Below are positions 43,101 through 51,802 of a DNA stretch of 64,000 bases, piece by piece. The DNA is taken from contig NZ_WHNY01000004.1 of assembly GCF_013141695.1 (NCBI RefSeq), forward strand, positions 62,001 to 126,000. The letters run 5' to 3'. The notes under the pieces are model-generated. The model did not search any database. It saw nothing but the letters and a program-made list of their open reading frames with translations, and was not told the DNA's origin. Numbering within the stretch: position 1 is the stretch's first letter; every line of letters begins with the position of its first letter. A program made the translations under genes and the position numbers. Origin of the DNA: Paenibacillus plantarum. GTDB taxonomy: Bacteria > Bacillota > Bacilli > Paenibacillales > NBRC-103111.

Positions 43101-44632
43101 TATGCGTACGCAATGCGATCGCGTCTTGTTTCTATCGTCTCTAGCTCATGCAGTAACTTAAGCAGCAGCTCAGACTGGATGCCCCTATAATCAGCGAGAT
43201 TCCAAAGATTGCGTCGCTCGTGCGGGTCTATGACCAGATCATATAACTCTCCATAATCTATGCCGTATGCACCATAATAAATCGTCAACTTATGCTGCTT
43301 GGTCACTAACGTTTTGAGACGCAGCTTCTCTTGGTCATCAATGCATTCGATCAAAGCGCTCTCGCGCACATAATGCAGCTGGCCCTTGAGAAGCTCACTT
43401 GCATCTAAGCCATCCATGCGCACGCGAGTGAGCAGCCCGCATAAGGACATCAACGTAGGCGCTATATCCACCAGGCTGATGATTGCGCCATGTCGAGCTG
43501 CTGGAATGACTTCAGGCCAATGAACGAGCAGTGGCACATTAATAAGCTGTTCGTAATGAAATGGCCCTTTCATCCATATCCCGTGATCCCCCAGCAGTTC
43601 CCCATGATCTGAAGTAAACACGATGATTGTATCTTGGTCGATACCCGCTTCTCTTAACGACGCAAGAATTTCACCGATCGCCTCATCCACCATCTCGACC
43701 ATGCTATAGTAATAGGCTTTGCCAAGAAGAGCGTCTTCATCATTTACCAAACGATAGTCATTCCCATCAGAAGACTGTCCAGCCATTGGATATTTCCCAT
43801 GAAGAGGGTGATCCTCATTCCATTCCCCCGTTTGCACGGCTGCGAAATGTGGCGGTTTATCGTCAAGTTCTCCCTTTTCAAAGTTAGGCAAAGGTATATT
43901 ATCCGTATTTATCTTCTTCGCTCGCTCTACAGGGAGCGCATGAGGATGATGAGGATCCTGGAAACCTATGCTCAGGAAGAAGGGTTCCTTCTCTTCCTGG
44001 GCTTGATCGCGGATGAAAGCGCAAGCGCGATTCGCAGTCCATCTGCTGTTATGCAGGTGCTCGGGTAAATCCCAATCATAGGCCTCTCCACCGAACGCCA
44101 TCGTTCCTTTGCGCTCCGCATCAAAGGCCGTCTTGCCGGATTGTTCCTTGACCCAAAGTCCATAATGACCTCGCATTCCATATAAAGAATGGCCGATCGC
44201 CAGTTCTACGGATTGAAAGCCATAGTAGGGACCGTGAAACTGCTCGGCATGAGTCTCCCAGCCCTCTTCTTTGGATTCCATCGACTGATCCGGTGTAATG
44301 AAATATGGCTGAAAATGCGCTTTGCCGATATGGTGCGTCCGGTATCCATACTCTGCAAATTGATGGGGAAGCAACACTTCGTCCTCTGAAATCGCAGTAC
44401 CAACATTCCACGCGCCATGATGACTGACATACTTGCCACTATAAATGGAAGCTCGACTTGGTGTGCATACAGGATTCGTGCAATACGCCCGCTCAAAGAG
44501 CGCTGAATCATTAGCCAGTTGATCCAGATGTGGCGTATGGACGAAATCCGACCCATAGCACCCCAAACTGTCCTTCCGCTGCTGATCGGTCGTGATCAAG
44601 ATCACATTTGGCTTTCTTGATGTAGTTGGCAT
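43100..44632 (-). CDS. Sulfatase (type I, formylglycine)
   Basis: This 510-residue sulfatase has the textbook signature CTPSR (Cys 56), the N-terminal metal motif LITTDQQRKDSLGCYG and the second metal motif FTSDHGELLGDHG. No signal peptide precedes the core, so it is predicted cytoplasmic. It is only distantly similar to the tandem pair at 13402-16292. AGGATAGG precedes the ATG. It ends an operon of receptor and two permeases and would desulfate the imported sugar. The needed maturase is not in the window. Confidence 0.93.
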   Translation of the reverse strand: MPTTSRKPNVILITTDQQRKDSLGCYGSDFVHTPHLDQLANDSALFERAYCTNPVCTPSRASIYSGKYVSHHGAWNVGTAISEDEVLLPHQFAEYGYRTHHIGKAHFQPYFITPDQSMESKEEGWETHAEQFHGPYYGFQSVELAIGHSLYGMRGHYGLWVKEQSGKTAFDAERKGTMAFGGEAYDWDLPEHLHNSRWTANRACAFIRDQAQEEKEPFFLSIGFQDPHHPHALPVERAKKINTDNIPLPNFEKGELDDKPPHFAAVQTGEWNEDHPLHGKYPMAGQSSDGNDYRLVNDEDALLGKAYYYSMVEMVDEAIGEILASLREAGIDQDTIIVFTSDHGELLGDHGIWMKGPFHYEQLINVPLLVHWPEVIPAARHGAIISLVDIAPTLMSLCGLLTRVRMDGLDASELLKGQLHYVRESALIECIDDQEKLRLKTLVTKQHKLTIYYGAYGIDYGELYDLVIDPHERRNLWNLADYRGIQSELLLKLLHELETIETRRDRIAYA

Positions 44633-44641
44633 ATGTTACAC

Positions 44642-45472
44642 CTATCCTTTCACGGCACCTGCGGTTAGTCCCTTGATAAAAAAACGTTGTAACACGAGGA
44701 AAATCATTGTCACGGGAACAGAAACCATGATCGACGCTGCCATCATCCCGCCATAATCAGAACTTGACTCTCCGATGTACTTCATAACAAGTCCAGGAGC
44801 CAACGTTCGCTTGGCTGGATCCGTAACCAATGTCAGTGAATACAGTAAGTCGTTCCAGCTTAAGACGAACCCAAATATCGCAACCGAAACTAAACCTGGT
44901 AGTGCCAACGGAAAAATAATGCGGTGGATGATCAACATCCAACCTGCTCCATCCATTTTGGCAGATTCCAATACCTCATCTGGAATTTCATCAAAATATG
45001 TTTTTAAAGTCCATGTACCAACAGGGAGCGTAAACGTTACAAAGGCCAAAATTAGTGACGTATAACTGTCTAACAGTCCATATCTCTGCATCAGGATATA
45101 AATGGACAACAGAAGAACGCCGTAAGGAAACATCTTGGAAATCATGATGGCGCTCATGAATGACTTCCGTCCGCGATAGCGAAATTTAGAGAAGCTGAAT
45201 CCCGCATAAGCGGAAATGAATGTCGCAAGAATACTGCTTACTCCTGCAGTAAACAAACTATTTTTCACATATTGTCTAAGCTGCGGGTCTTGAATAACTT
45301 TCCAAAAATTACTTAACGTCGGATGGCTAGGAACCAGTGTCGGAACGAGTGTTTCAGCCGCTGGTTTCAACGCTGTATTCAACATCCAATATAAGGGGAA
45401 CATAATAAACAAACCTATCAAAATGAGTGTCGACCAGAAAAAGAGCCGAAACCCCCATGTTTTCTCAAACAT
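44642..45472 (-). CDS. Carbohydrate ABC permease, MalG type
   Basis: This 276-residue permease has about six hydrophobic segments and the EAA loop LESAKMDGAGWMLIIHRI. It ends LTAGAVKG. GGAGGAGGG lies about 10 bases before the ATG. It is 9 bases from the sulfatase start and 19 bases after the MalF gene. Confidence 0.92.
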   Translation of the reverse strand: MFEKTWGFRLFFWSTLILIGLFIMFPLYWMLNTALKPAAETLVPTLVPSHPTLSNFWKVIQDPQLRQYVKNSLFTAGVSSILATFISAYAGFSFSKFRYRGRKSFMSAIMISKMFPYGVLLLSIYILMQRYGLLDSYTSLILAFVTFTLPVGTWTLKTYFDEIPDEVLESAKMDGAGWMLIIHRIIFPLALPGLVSVAIFGFVLSWNDLLYSLTLVTDPAKRTLAPGLVMKYIGESSSDYGGMMAASIMVSVPVTMIFLVLQRFFIKGLTAGAVKG

Positions 45473-45491
45473 AAGCTAATGCCCTCCTCCG

Positions 45492-46382
45492 TTATGATTT
45501 ATCTTTCATGCTTCGTACGTACATAACGGCGAATATTGATAGCAGAAGCACCCAAACCATTCCTACAGCAGCAGCCCCTCCAATATCGTAACTCTCAAAA
45601 GCGCGCCGATACACTTCAACTGCAAGCGTCGTCGTTGATCGCGCAGGTCCCCCTTGCGTCATAACCCATACGAGATCGAATTGTTGAAAACTACCGATCA
45701 CGCCTAGAATTAAAATGATGTATACCAGCGATTTCATATGGGGCATAATCACATGGCGCATCACGGTCCAGTTGTTGCCGCCATCCATCTTAACAGCTTC
45801 TGCCTGATCTTGCGGCGCGGATTGCAGTCCTCCGAGGAGAAACGCCATGAACCAAGGTAAGGTTTGCCAAGTTTTGGCGATGATAACCGCAATCATTGCG
45901 GTATCCGGCCGTCCCATGAATGTGATGTTCTTGGAGATGAGCCCCAAATGCTGCATAAAAGCATTGATTACCCCGTAATTACCGTTAAACATCCAGATCC
46001 ATAAGAGTCCAATCGACGTGCTCGGGATAACCCAGCAAACAAGCGTCAACGTTCGCAAGAGCTTCTCACCGCGAAAGCCTTCATTTAATACGATGGACCA
46101 GGCAAATGCGAGCAGGAAGGGGAGCAGTGTGCCCCCGGCTACAAAGATCAGTGTATTCTTGAAAATCTCATAGAAATTGGGGTCCTTGAACAAGCTAATG
46201 AAATTCGTAATTCCAGTAAAATTCATGCTAGGACTGAGCATACTTTTATCGGTAAAACTAAGGCTCAAAGACTGAAGGAACGGATAAAATATAATCGCTG
46301 TAAAGACCAGCATAGCAGGTAAGACCAACAGAAAACCGATACGGTTTTCTGTTGATGCCTTCTTTTTCACATTAGCAATCAT
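45492..46382 (-). CDS. Sugar ABC permease, MalF type
   Basis: This is a 296-residue permease with first hydrophobic segment near 15-35 and EAA loop AEAVKMDGGNNWTVMRHV. It follows the receptor gene by 7 bases and is co-transcribed with it. It forms the importer channel with the MalG partner at 44642. Confidence 0.92.
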   Translation of the reverse strand: MIANVKKKASTENRIGFLLVLPAMLVFTAIIFYPFLQSLSLSFTDKSMLSPSMNFTGITNFISLFKDPNFYEIFKNTLIFVAGGTLLPFLLAFAWSIVLNEGFRGEKLLRTLTLVCWVIPSTSIGLLWIWMFNGNYGVINAFMQHLGLISKNITFMGRPDTAMIAVIIAKTWQTLPWFMAFLLGGLQSAPQDQAEAVKMDGGNNWTVMRHVIMPHMKSLVYIILILGVIGSFQQFDLVWVMTQGGPARSTTTLAVEVYRRAFESYDIGGAAAVGMVWVLLLSIFAVMYVRSMKDKS

Positions 46383-46389
46383 AGGCTCA

Positions 46390-47715
46390 TCACTCTTTTT
46401 TCAAAGTTTCTTTTAATCTTGCAGCTGCATCGTCCATCGCTTTTTGCGGTGTTTTGGCGTTCAACAGTGCCGCTTGAATCTCTTCGGAAATGACTTGATC
46501 CATTGTCTTGGATTGCGCATACTTTTCTGTTTCGCCTGCCTTCGAGCTAGCTGCAATTTTCAGATAACCCGTTGTGTACGCGTCGTTCTTCACTTCCGGC
46601 AGGTCGGCAATTTTCTTAATTACTGGTGGTGTTGAGGCGGATTTGAAGTATTTAATCGCAAGCTCTTGATCGGTCAAAATGGATTTAATGAACTCAGCTG
46701 CCTTTTTGGGATTCTTCGAATCCTTCGAAACCATCAAATAATGACCCCATAGCTTGGCTTGCTGCTTATCGCCTTCTTTGGCTACAGGGCGCGGCATCGG
46801 TACGAGATGCTTCGGCATGTCAGCGTCGGAGATTCCTTTGGATACTTGGAAGCCTCGAGCAACAATCGAATCATCATAGAAAGCTACCTTATTTTGCGAG
46901 AATAGATTTCTCGCTTCGACGCGGTCGATGTCCATTTTGATATAACCTTTATCGAAAAGTCCTTTGAACCAAGTCAGGGTTTGAACCCCTTTATCATTGT
47001 TAATGGTTACATTTCCGCTAGCATCGAAAACACTGCCTCCATTGGTCCACAACCACGTCTGGAAATCCTGGGAAATGTTAGCTCCATTCTTCGTCATAGC
47101 CGCATAAGGAATCACATCTGGGTTGCTCGCTTTCACCTTGGCTAGCGCTTCTTCGAATTGTTGCAGTGTCGCAGGCACGCCTGTAATACCAGCTTTTTCA
47201 GTAATAACCGGATTGTACAACATGGAAATAGCAGCAACTGTCCACGGAAGCGCATACTGTTTGCCATCAACTTGACCTGCCTTCAATGCTGCCTCGTCGA
47301 AGTTATCTTTGATCCATTGTGGATCTAATAACGTATTTAAATCCACCATGACGCCCATTTTATTCAGCGTATTAAACCAAGTAATATCGACTTGTGCAAT
47401 ATCCATATCCTGTTTGGCCTGTGATTTGAGAATAATTTGCTCCAGGGACTTATCCCATGGATAACCCACTGTTTTGATCGGGAATGCGGTCTCTTTCTTG
47501 TTCCAAGAGCCTACCATACCATCTTGAATAATTGATTTACCTGTCGTTTCTTCACTCGACCAGCTGACGAATGTCATCTCCTGCGGCTTAGCAGGGGTTG
47601 TGCTTTTCGACTCAGCTGATGCAGAGGGTGCAGCCTCCTTCGTAGTCGTACAAGCTGTAAGCGAGACTGCCATTACTGTTGACATCATACCAAACGCATA
47701 GCGCTTCCAATTCAT
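46390..47715 (-). CDS. Extracellular sugar-binding lipoprotein (family 1 type)
   Basis: This 441-residue receptor has lipobox LTAC (Cys 22), an Ala/Ser/Pro linker and a MalE-like fold. ATG 47715 starts the signal peptide (MNWKRYAFG) with GAGGGGA about 10 bases upstream; ATG 47736 would include that site in the coding region. It is the first gene of the receptor-permease-permease-sulfatase operon, with a promoter at 47766-47794. Confidence 0.9.
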   Translation of the reverse strand: MNWKRYAFGMMSTVMAVSLTACTTTKEAAPSASAESKSTTPAKPQEMTFVSWSSEETTGKSIIQDGMVGSWNKKETAFPIKTVGYPWDKSLEQIILKSQAKQDMDIAQVDITWFNTLNKMGVMVDLNTLLDPQWIKDNFDEAALKAGQVDGKQYALPWTVAAISMLYNPVITEKAGITGVPATLQQFEEALAKVKASNPDVIPYAAMTKNGANISQDFQTWLWTNGGSVFDASGNVTINNDKGVQTLTWFKGLFDKGYIKMDIDRVEARNLFSQNKVAFYDDSIVARGFQVSKGISDADMPKHLVPMPRPVAKEGDKQQAKLWGHYLMVSKDSKNPKKAAEFIKSILTDQELAIKYFKSASTPPVIKKIADLPEVKNDAYTTGYLKIAASSKAGETEKYAQSKTMDQVISEEIQAALLNAKTPQKAMDDAAARLKETLKKE

Positions 47716-47765
47716 TTCAATCAATCCCCTCGTCATCCAAATCTGTTATTTGCTTTACACTTTTC

Positions 47766-47794
47766 ATAGTAAAGAAATAGCGGCATTGTCTCAA
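47766..47794 (-). promoter_or_regulatory. Promoter of the importer-sulfatase operon, nested in a terminator
   Basis: On the minus strand TTGAGA (47789-47794), 17 bases, TACTAT (47766-47771), about 50 bases before ATG 47715. The -35 falls across the loop and arm of the terminator at 47773-47802, so the two elements share sequence. Confidence 0.55.
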
Positions 47795-47802
47795 TGCCGC
47801 TA
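47773..47802 (-). terminator. Intrinsic terminator after the response regulator gene
   Basis: TAGCGGCATTG and CAATGCCGCTA form a perfect 11-base stem with a three-base loop (47778-47802). TTTCTTT follows on the minus strand. It lies about 60 bases after the stop at 47862. Confidence 0.75.
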
Positions 47803-47861
47803 CTTTTGGATGGATGTTCGATTTTTTTGGGATCTGGAAGTGTCATAAGAGCTAAAGGCAA

Positions 47862-49175
47862 TCAATTCCTCACGGAAATACGATAATCATTTGGCGTCTG
47901 TTCGGTTATTTTGCGAAAAATTTGCGAGAAATATCGCGAGTTCTCATACCCCACCATTTCTCCAATTTCATATACTTTGTATTGAGTCTCAGCGAGCAGT
48001 TCTTTGGCTGCTTCGATCCGACATGAAGTTAAATAAGCGATATAATTTTCACCAGACATTTCTTTGAACAAAAAGCTTAAATAACTGGCATTCACATGAA
48101 CATGATCTGCCACCTCAGATAACGTTATTGAGCGATTATAGTTTGCTCGAATATATGCCTTCCCTTGATTAACCACATCCATGCCTGTCTGATTAAGCGG
48201 TCCCACATGCTGGAGTTGCTGAAGCAATATGGTGTCTGGCTCAGCGGTCTGCCTGGTTGAGGGATCGAATTGCTTATGATCATACACTTGAATGCAATCC
48301 ACGTCCCCTGAAGAGAGGGCTTTATCCGCACTTAGTCTGGACAGAGGCAGATCTTGTATGGAGTTAACCGTCTGGCCTATGCTGATCGAGAAGGTAGAAG
48401 GAAATAGTCCCCGAATGCCATAGAGCTGTTTTCTGAGCTCTGTCATGATGACCATCCAATCCTCTTCTCCTTGTGCAAGAAAAAGCACTTCCACGGTTGA
48501 ATCATTCACACTATGATAGCCATATTTGTCGTCCCATAAATCTATCAATATGTTGTGAAGAGCGAAAGCGAGTAGGTGCTTGTCCACCTCCCACGGAGCG
48601 GATAGGTCGATATCAAATTTAAGCAGACAGACTGTATAAGGTGGACTGTCCAACAGCATTTCCCCAACTGAGCACCCTTCCTCCCACTCTTCCTGACTAA
48701 CGGGTACGGACGTACATTGCTGAATGAATTTCTTCCTCAGCACGTTAGTTAACAGCATAGAGCGCCGCTCCAGCATAATCGCTCGCATCTGCTGCTGCTT
48801 ATCCTGATTGAGGCCGTTGACACATCTGAGCATCGTATCCTTTAACTGGTCTAAACGAACCGGCTTCAGGAGGTAGTCCTCTACACCATATCGGATACAG
48901 TTTCTAGCATATAGGAAGTCGTCATAGCCCGAGAGGACAACGACCTTTGTGTAGCTAAATTGCTCGTGAAGCTTCGCAGCCAGCTCCATGCCATCCATAT
49001 GCGGCATGCGAATGTCCGTTAGTACAATATCTACGGGATTATCCCTAATCCACATATAAGCTTCCAGACCATTCTCACATACTTTGACAACGGTTAGCCC
49101 TAGTTCTGCCCATTCCATTGCAAGCAAGCCTTCACGAATTTCAATTTCATCGTCTACAATCATCAATTTCAGCAA
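47862..49175 (-). CDS. Response regulator with AraC DNA-binding domain (YesN type)
   Basis: This 437-residue regulator has a receiver (1-115) with D54 (VLTDIRMP) and Lys-Pro (YLLKPV), a middle region (about 135-320) and a C-terminal AraC domain (LSEVADHVHVNASYLSFLF; IGEMVGYENSRYFSQIF). TTG 49175 is preferred because GGTGGAG lies 6 bases upstream and the protein then starts directly at the receiver (MLKLMIVDDE). A GTG at 49187 lies within that site. No kinase is adjacent. The kinase at 38947, on the other side of the importer-sulfatase operon, is the probable partner. Confidence 0.9.
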   Translation of the reverse strand: MLKLMIVDDEIEIREGLLAMEWAELGLTVVKVCENGLEAYMWIRDNPVDIVLTDIRMPHMDGMELAAKLHEQFSYTKVVVLSGYDDFLYARNCIRYGVEDYLLKPVRLDQLKDTMLRCVNGLNQDKQQQMRAIMLERRSMLLTNVLRKKFIQQCTSVPVSQEEWEEGCSVGEMLLDSPPYTVCLLKFDIDLSAPWEVDKHLLAFALHNILIDLWDDKYGYHSVNDSTVEVLFLAQGEEDWMVIMTELRKQLYGIRGLFPSTFSISIGQTVNSIQDLPLSRLSADKALSSGDVDCIQVYDHKQFDPSTRQTAEPDTILLQQLQHVGPLNQTGMDVVNQGKAYIRANYNRSITLSEVADHVHVNASYLSFLFKEMSGENYIAYLTSCRIEAAKELLAETQYKVYEIGEMVGYENSRYFSQIFRKITEQTPNDYRISVRN

Positions 49176-49347
49176 GGTTGACTCCACCCTTTTCGTACTT
49201 GCAAATTCAACTTAGTGGCCATTATTTTACTCGAAATAATAAACAATTGCCATCCCTATTTACTCCTACGGCTACCAAGGCGAACAAAAGCAGACTGAAT
49301 CTCCAAGAGATGATTGGGCAATCTGTCATGGCGTTGTATACTCTCCA

Positions 49348-51726
49348 TTACACTGTTTCTATCGTGATCGCTTCCGTCACTAAGCCTACTGAACTAGCCC
49401 GTAGTCTGATCGTTCCCGCTGCTCCATTGGACTGAACCAGTACAAGGCAATAACCGTTAAAAACTTTACGGCGGTTCGATTTATCTGATTCATGACTGCT
49501 TGGATTCCCGTTACCGACGCCGATTATAGTACCCGAGCCCTCTACTGTAAACAGGATTTCATTATCTGCCGTTGGAACGATACGTCCCCATGCATCCGCC
49601 ACTGCAACTCTTACGACAACGACATCCGTACCATCCCTTTGAATCGTCGTACGATCAGGCATCAGCTTGATTTGATTCGGAGCATCAGCAGTCGCAACAC
49701 GTTTCACGAGAATGGCTACATCGTCCTTATATCCTGTTGCCGTCAGTTCACCAGGCTCATAGGGGACATCCCATGCTAGATGGGAATTCGGAATCATCAT
49801 CTTTCTTCCTAGGCTTATGTCGTTTAAACGCAGTTCTACCGCATCGCAGTTACTGTAAATCTGAACATGAATGGATTCGCCTTCTCGGCCCTCCCAATTC
49901 CAGTGCGGCATGATATGAAGCACCGGTTCATTCGTCCAAACAGATTTGTAATAATAGTAGCTGTCTTTGGGAAACCCACACGTATCCATGATGCCAAAAT
50001 GCGAATTGATGCATGGCCATTCATAAGGCGTCGGTTCGCCGCGATAATCGAATCCAGTCCAGACGACAATGCCCGTCAGAAAAGGATTCTGAACAACGTC
50101 GGTCCAAGCTTTCTCCGGTGTACATCCCCAGGAAGGATACACGGTTCCGTATGCGGGAACATACCCGCGTATTTCGTCCGTCTCATAAATGCCGCGTGTC
50201 GTCGTGCAACTGGCGCTCTCGCTGCCGATCATGATCCGATCCGGATACGTGATATGATCATTCACATCTTGATCTTCACGTTGACCGTAATTGTAGCCCA
50301 CGATATCTACGGCTTCCGCATAGCCCCCGCCGTTCCAGCCGTGATTCAATGCAGCAGTCGTCGGACGCGTAGGATCAATCGTATGGGTCACATCGGATAA
50401 CGTCTGCAGGATGCGAGCACCCATAACCGTTCCTTCCAAAATCTCTTCATTTTCCATACTCCACATGATGATGCTTGGGTGGTTGCGTCCCCGGTACAGC
50501 ATGCGCTTCAAATTATCGATACCTTCCGGCGAGCTGTCGAGTTTACGATTCTCTTCAATGACCATCATACCCAAGCGGTCGCATGCATCAAGCAGCTCTG
50601 GTGTAGCCGGATGATGGGCGCTGCGGTACGTATTAGAACCCATTTCTTTAAGTAATTCGATTTTATATGCAATAATTCGGTCAGGAAGCGCCACGCCTAC
50701 TCCCGCGAAATCCTGATGATTACACGTTCCTTTAATAATCAACGGCTTTCCATTTAGAAAAAAACCTCGGTCTGGCGTAAATTCAATCGTCCGAATACCA
50801 AATGTCGTTTCATAAGTATCAACGATTGCTCCTTCTACATTGCGTATTTCCGTTAATACTTGATATAAATGAGGCGTATCCGGTGACCAAAGTTTCGGCT
50901 GAGCAACACGTACCGTCTGCTCGAACATCAGGTTAGTAATAGGTTCAATCGAGCCTTCGGATGAAACAGACCCAACTGTCTCCCCCGTTTGTCCATCTAT
51001 GATCGTTGATGTAACCGAAATTGCAGCGGATGTTGCATTGGTGTTCTCTACGCTTGTTTGAATACGAACATCGCTATGCGATTCGGTTACAACCGGTGTC
51101 GTCACATACGTTCCCCAATGCGCCACATGCACGCGTTCCGTCTTCGTAAGCCAAACGTGCCGATAGATGCCGCATCCCTCGTACCACCATCCTTCGCTTT
51201 CCGTAGCGTCCACTTTGACACATACAACGTTCTTTCCCTCATCCCCATAGCGCAACACATCGCTTAGATCATAGATAAAGCTGGTGTAGCCGCTTGTATG
51301 TCTGCCCATGAGATGGCCATTGACCCAGACGGTTGAATTCCGCATAACACCATCAAATTCAAGATTAATTTTCTTGCCTAGATCATCTCTAGCTATATCG
51401 AAAACTTTCACATACATACCGATACCTGTTGGCAAATACCCGCTGCTCGCCGGCCTGCTGCCTAAATTCGGATCGTTGATGTAATCGCCTTCTATGCACC
51501 AGTCGTGGGGTAGATGCACAGATACCCAGTCTTTCGGAACAGTATCTGCATCGACGCTTTTGTCCACGAATGCAATGTCGAGCCAATCCCCCTCCTCCAT
51601 CTTTTCACAGTCTGTGATGCCTCCGGTCATGCCGGCCTTAACCGCATAACGAATAGGAATATCCCCTTTATGAAAAAGCCAATCTGCGTCAAAGCTGTTC
51701 TTCGTTCGAACCGTTTGTAGATCCAT
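49348..51726 (-). CDS. GH2 glycosidase, cytoplasmic (beta-galactosidase-like)
   Basis: This 792-residue GH2 enzyme has sugar-binding jelly-roll (about 1-200), Ig-like domain (205-310) and TIM barrel (from about 315). Acid/base E427 is in MWSMENE and nucleophile E503 in GSESAS, the GH2 subgroup lacking the LacZ small domain. C-terminal Ig-like domains follow. No signal peptide is present, so it should hydrolyse imported oligosaccharides. It follows the receptor gene at 51803 by 76 bases containing a hairpin. Galactoside, glucuronide or related specificity is not decided by the sequence alone. Confidence 0.9.
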   Translation of the reverse strand: MDLQTVRTKNSFDADWLFHKGDIPIRYAVKAGMTGGITDCEKMEEGDWLDIAFVDKSVDADTVPKDWVSVHLPHDWCIEGDYINDPNLGSRPASSGYLPTGIGMYVKVFDIARDDLGKKINLEFDGVMRNSTVWVNGHLMGRHTSGYTSFIYDLSDVLRYGDEGKNVVCVKVDATESEGWWYEGCGIYRHVWLTKTERVHVAHWGTYVTTPVVTESHSDVRIQTSVENTNATSAAISVTSTIIDGQTGETVGSVSSEGSIEPITNLMFEQTVRVAQPKLWSPDTPHLYQVLTEIRNVEGAIVDTYETTFGIRTIEFTPDRGFFLNGKPLIIKGTCNHQDFAGVGVALPDRIIAYKIELLKEMGSNTYRSAHHPATPELLDACDRLGMMVIEENRKLDSSPEGIDNLKRMLYRGRNHPSIIMWSMENEEILEGTVMGARILQTLSDVTHTIDPTRPTTAALNHGWNGGGYAEAVDIVGYNYGQREDQDVNDHITYPDRIMIGSESASCTTTRGIYETDEIRGYVPAYGTVYPSWGCTPEKAWTDVVQNPFLTGIVVWTGFDYRGEPTPYEWPCINSHFGIMDTCGFPKDSYYYYKSVWTNEPVLHIMPHWNWEGREGESIHVQIYSNCDAVELRLNDISLGRKMMIPNSHLAWDVPYEPGELTATGYKDDVAILVKRVATADAPNQIKLMPDRTTIQRDGTDVVVVRVAVADAWGRIVPTADNEILFTVEGSGTIIGVGNGNPSSHESDKSNRRKVFNGYCLVLVQSNGAAGTIRLRASSVGLVTEAITIETV

Positions 51727-51752
51727 AAGTTGTTATCCCCTTTTGTTCATAG

Positions 51753-51785
51753 AGAAAGGAGACCTACTTAAAGAGTCCCCTTTCT
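51753..51785 (-). promoter_or_regulatory. Intercistronic hairpin after the receptor gene
   Basis: AGAAAGGAGAC (51753-51763) and GTCCCCTTTCT (51775-51785) form an 11-base stem with one G-T pair in RNA. The T-run lies on the plus-strand side (51786-51791), so for the minus-strand transcript it is a stabilising or attenuating hairpin, not a standard terminator. It follows a receptor gene, like the one at 29855. Confidence 0.5.
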
Positions 51786-51802
51786 TTTTTTGTACTATAT
51801 AG

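Noticed and set aside
49188..49347. Promoter for the response regulator at 47862
   Set aside because: A TAAAAT-like element and an imperfect palindrome around it are present, but no -35 at an acceptable distance, so no call was made.
49118..49435. Plus-strand open frame of about 105 codons over the gap between the regulator and GH2 genes
   Set aside because: It overlaps two well-supported minus-strand genes at both ends, has no ribosome site and no recognisable protein features.
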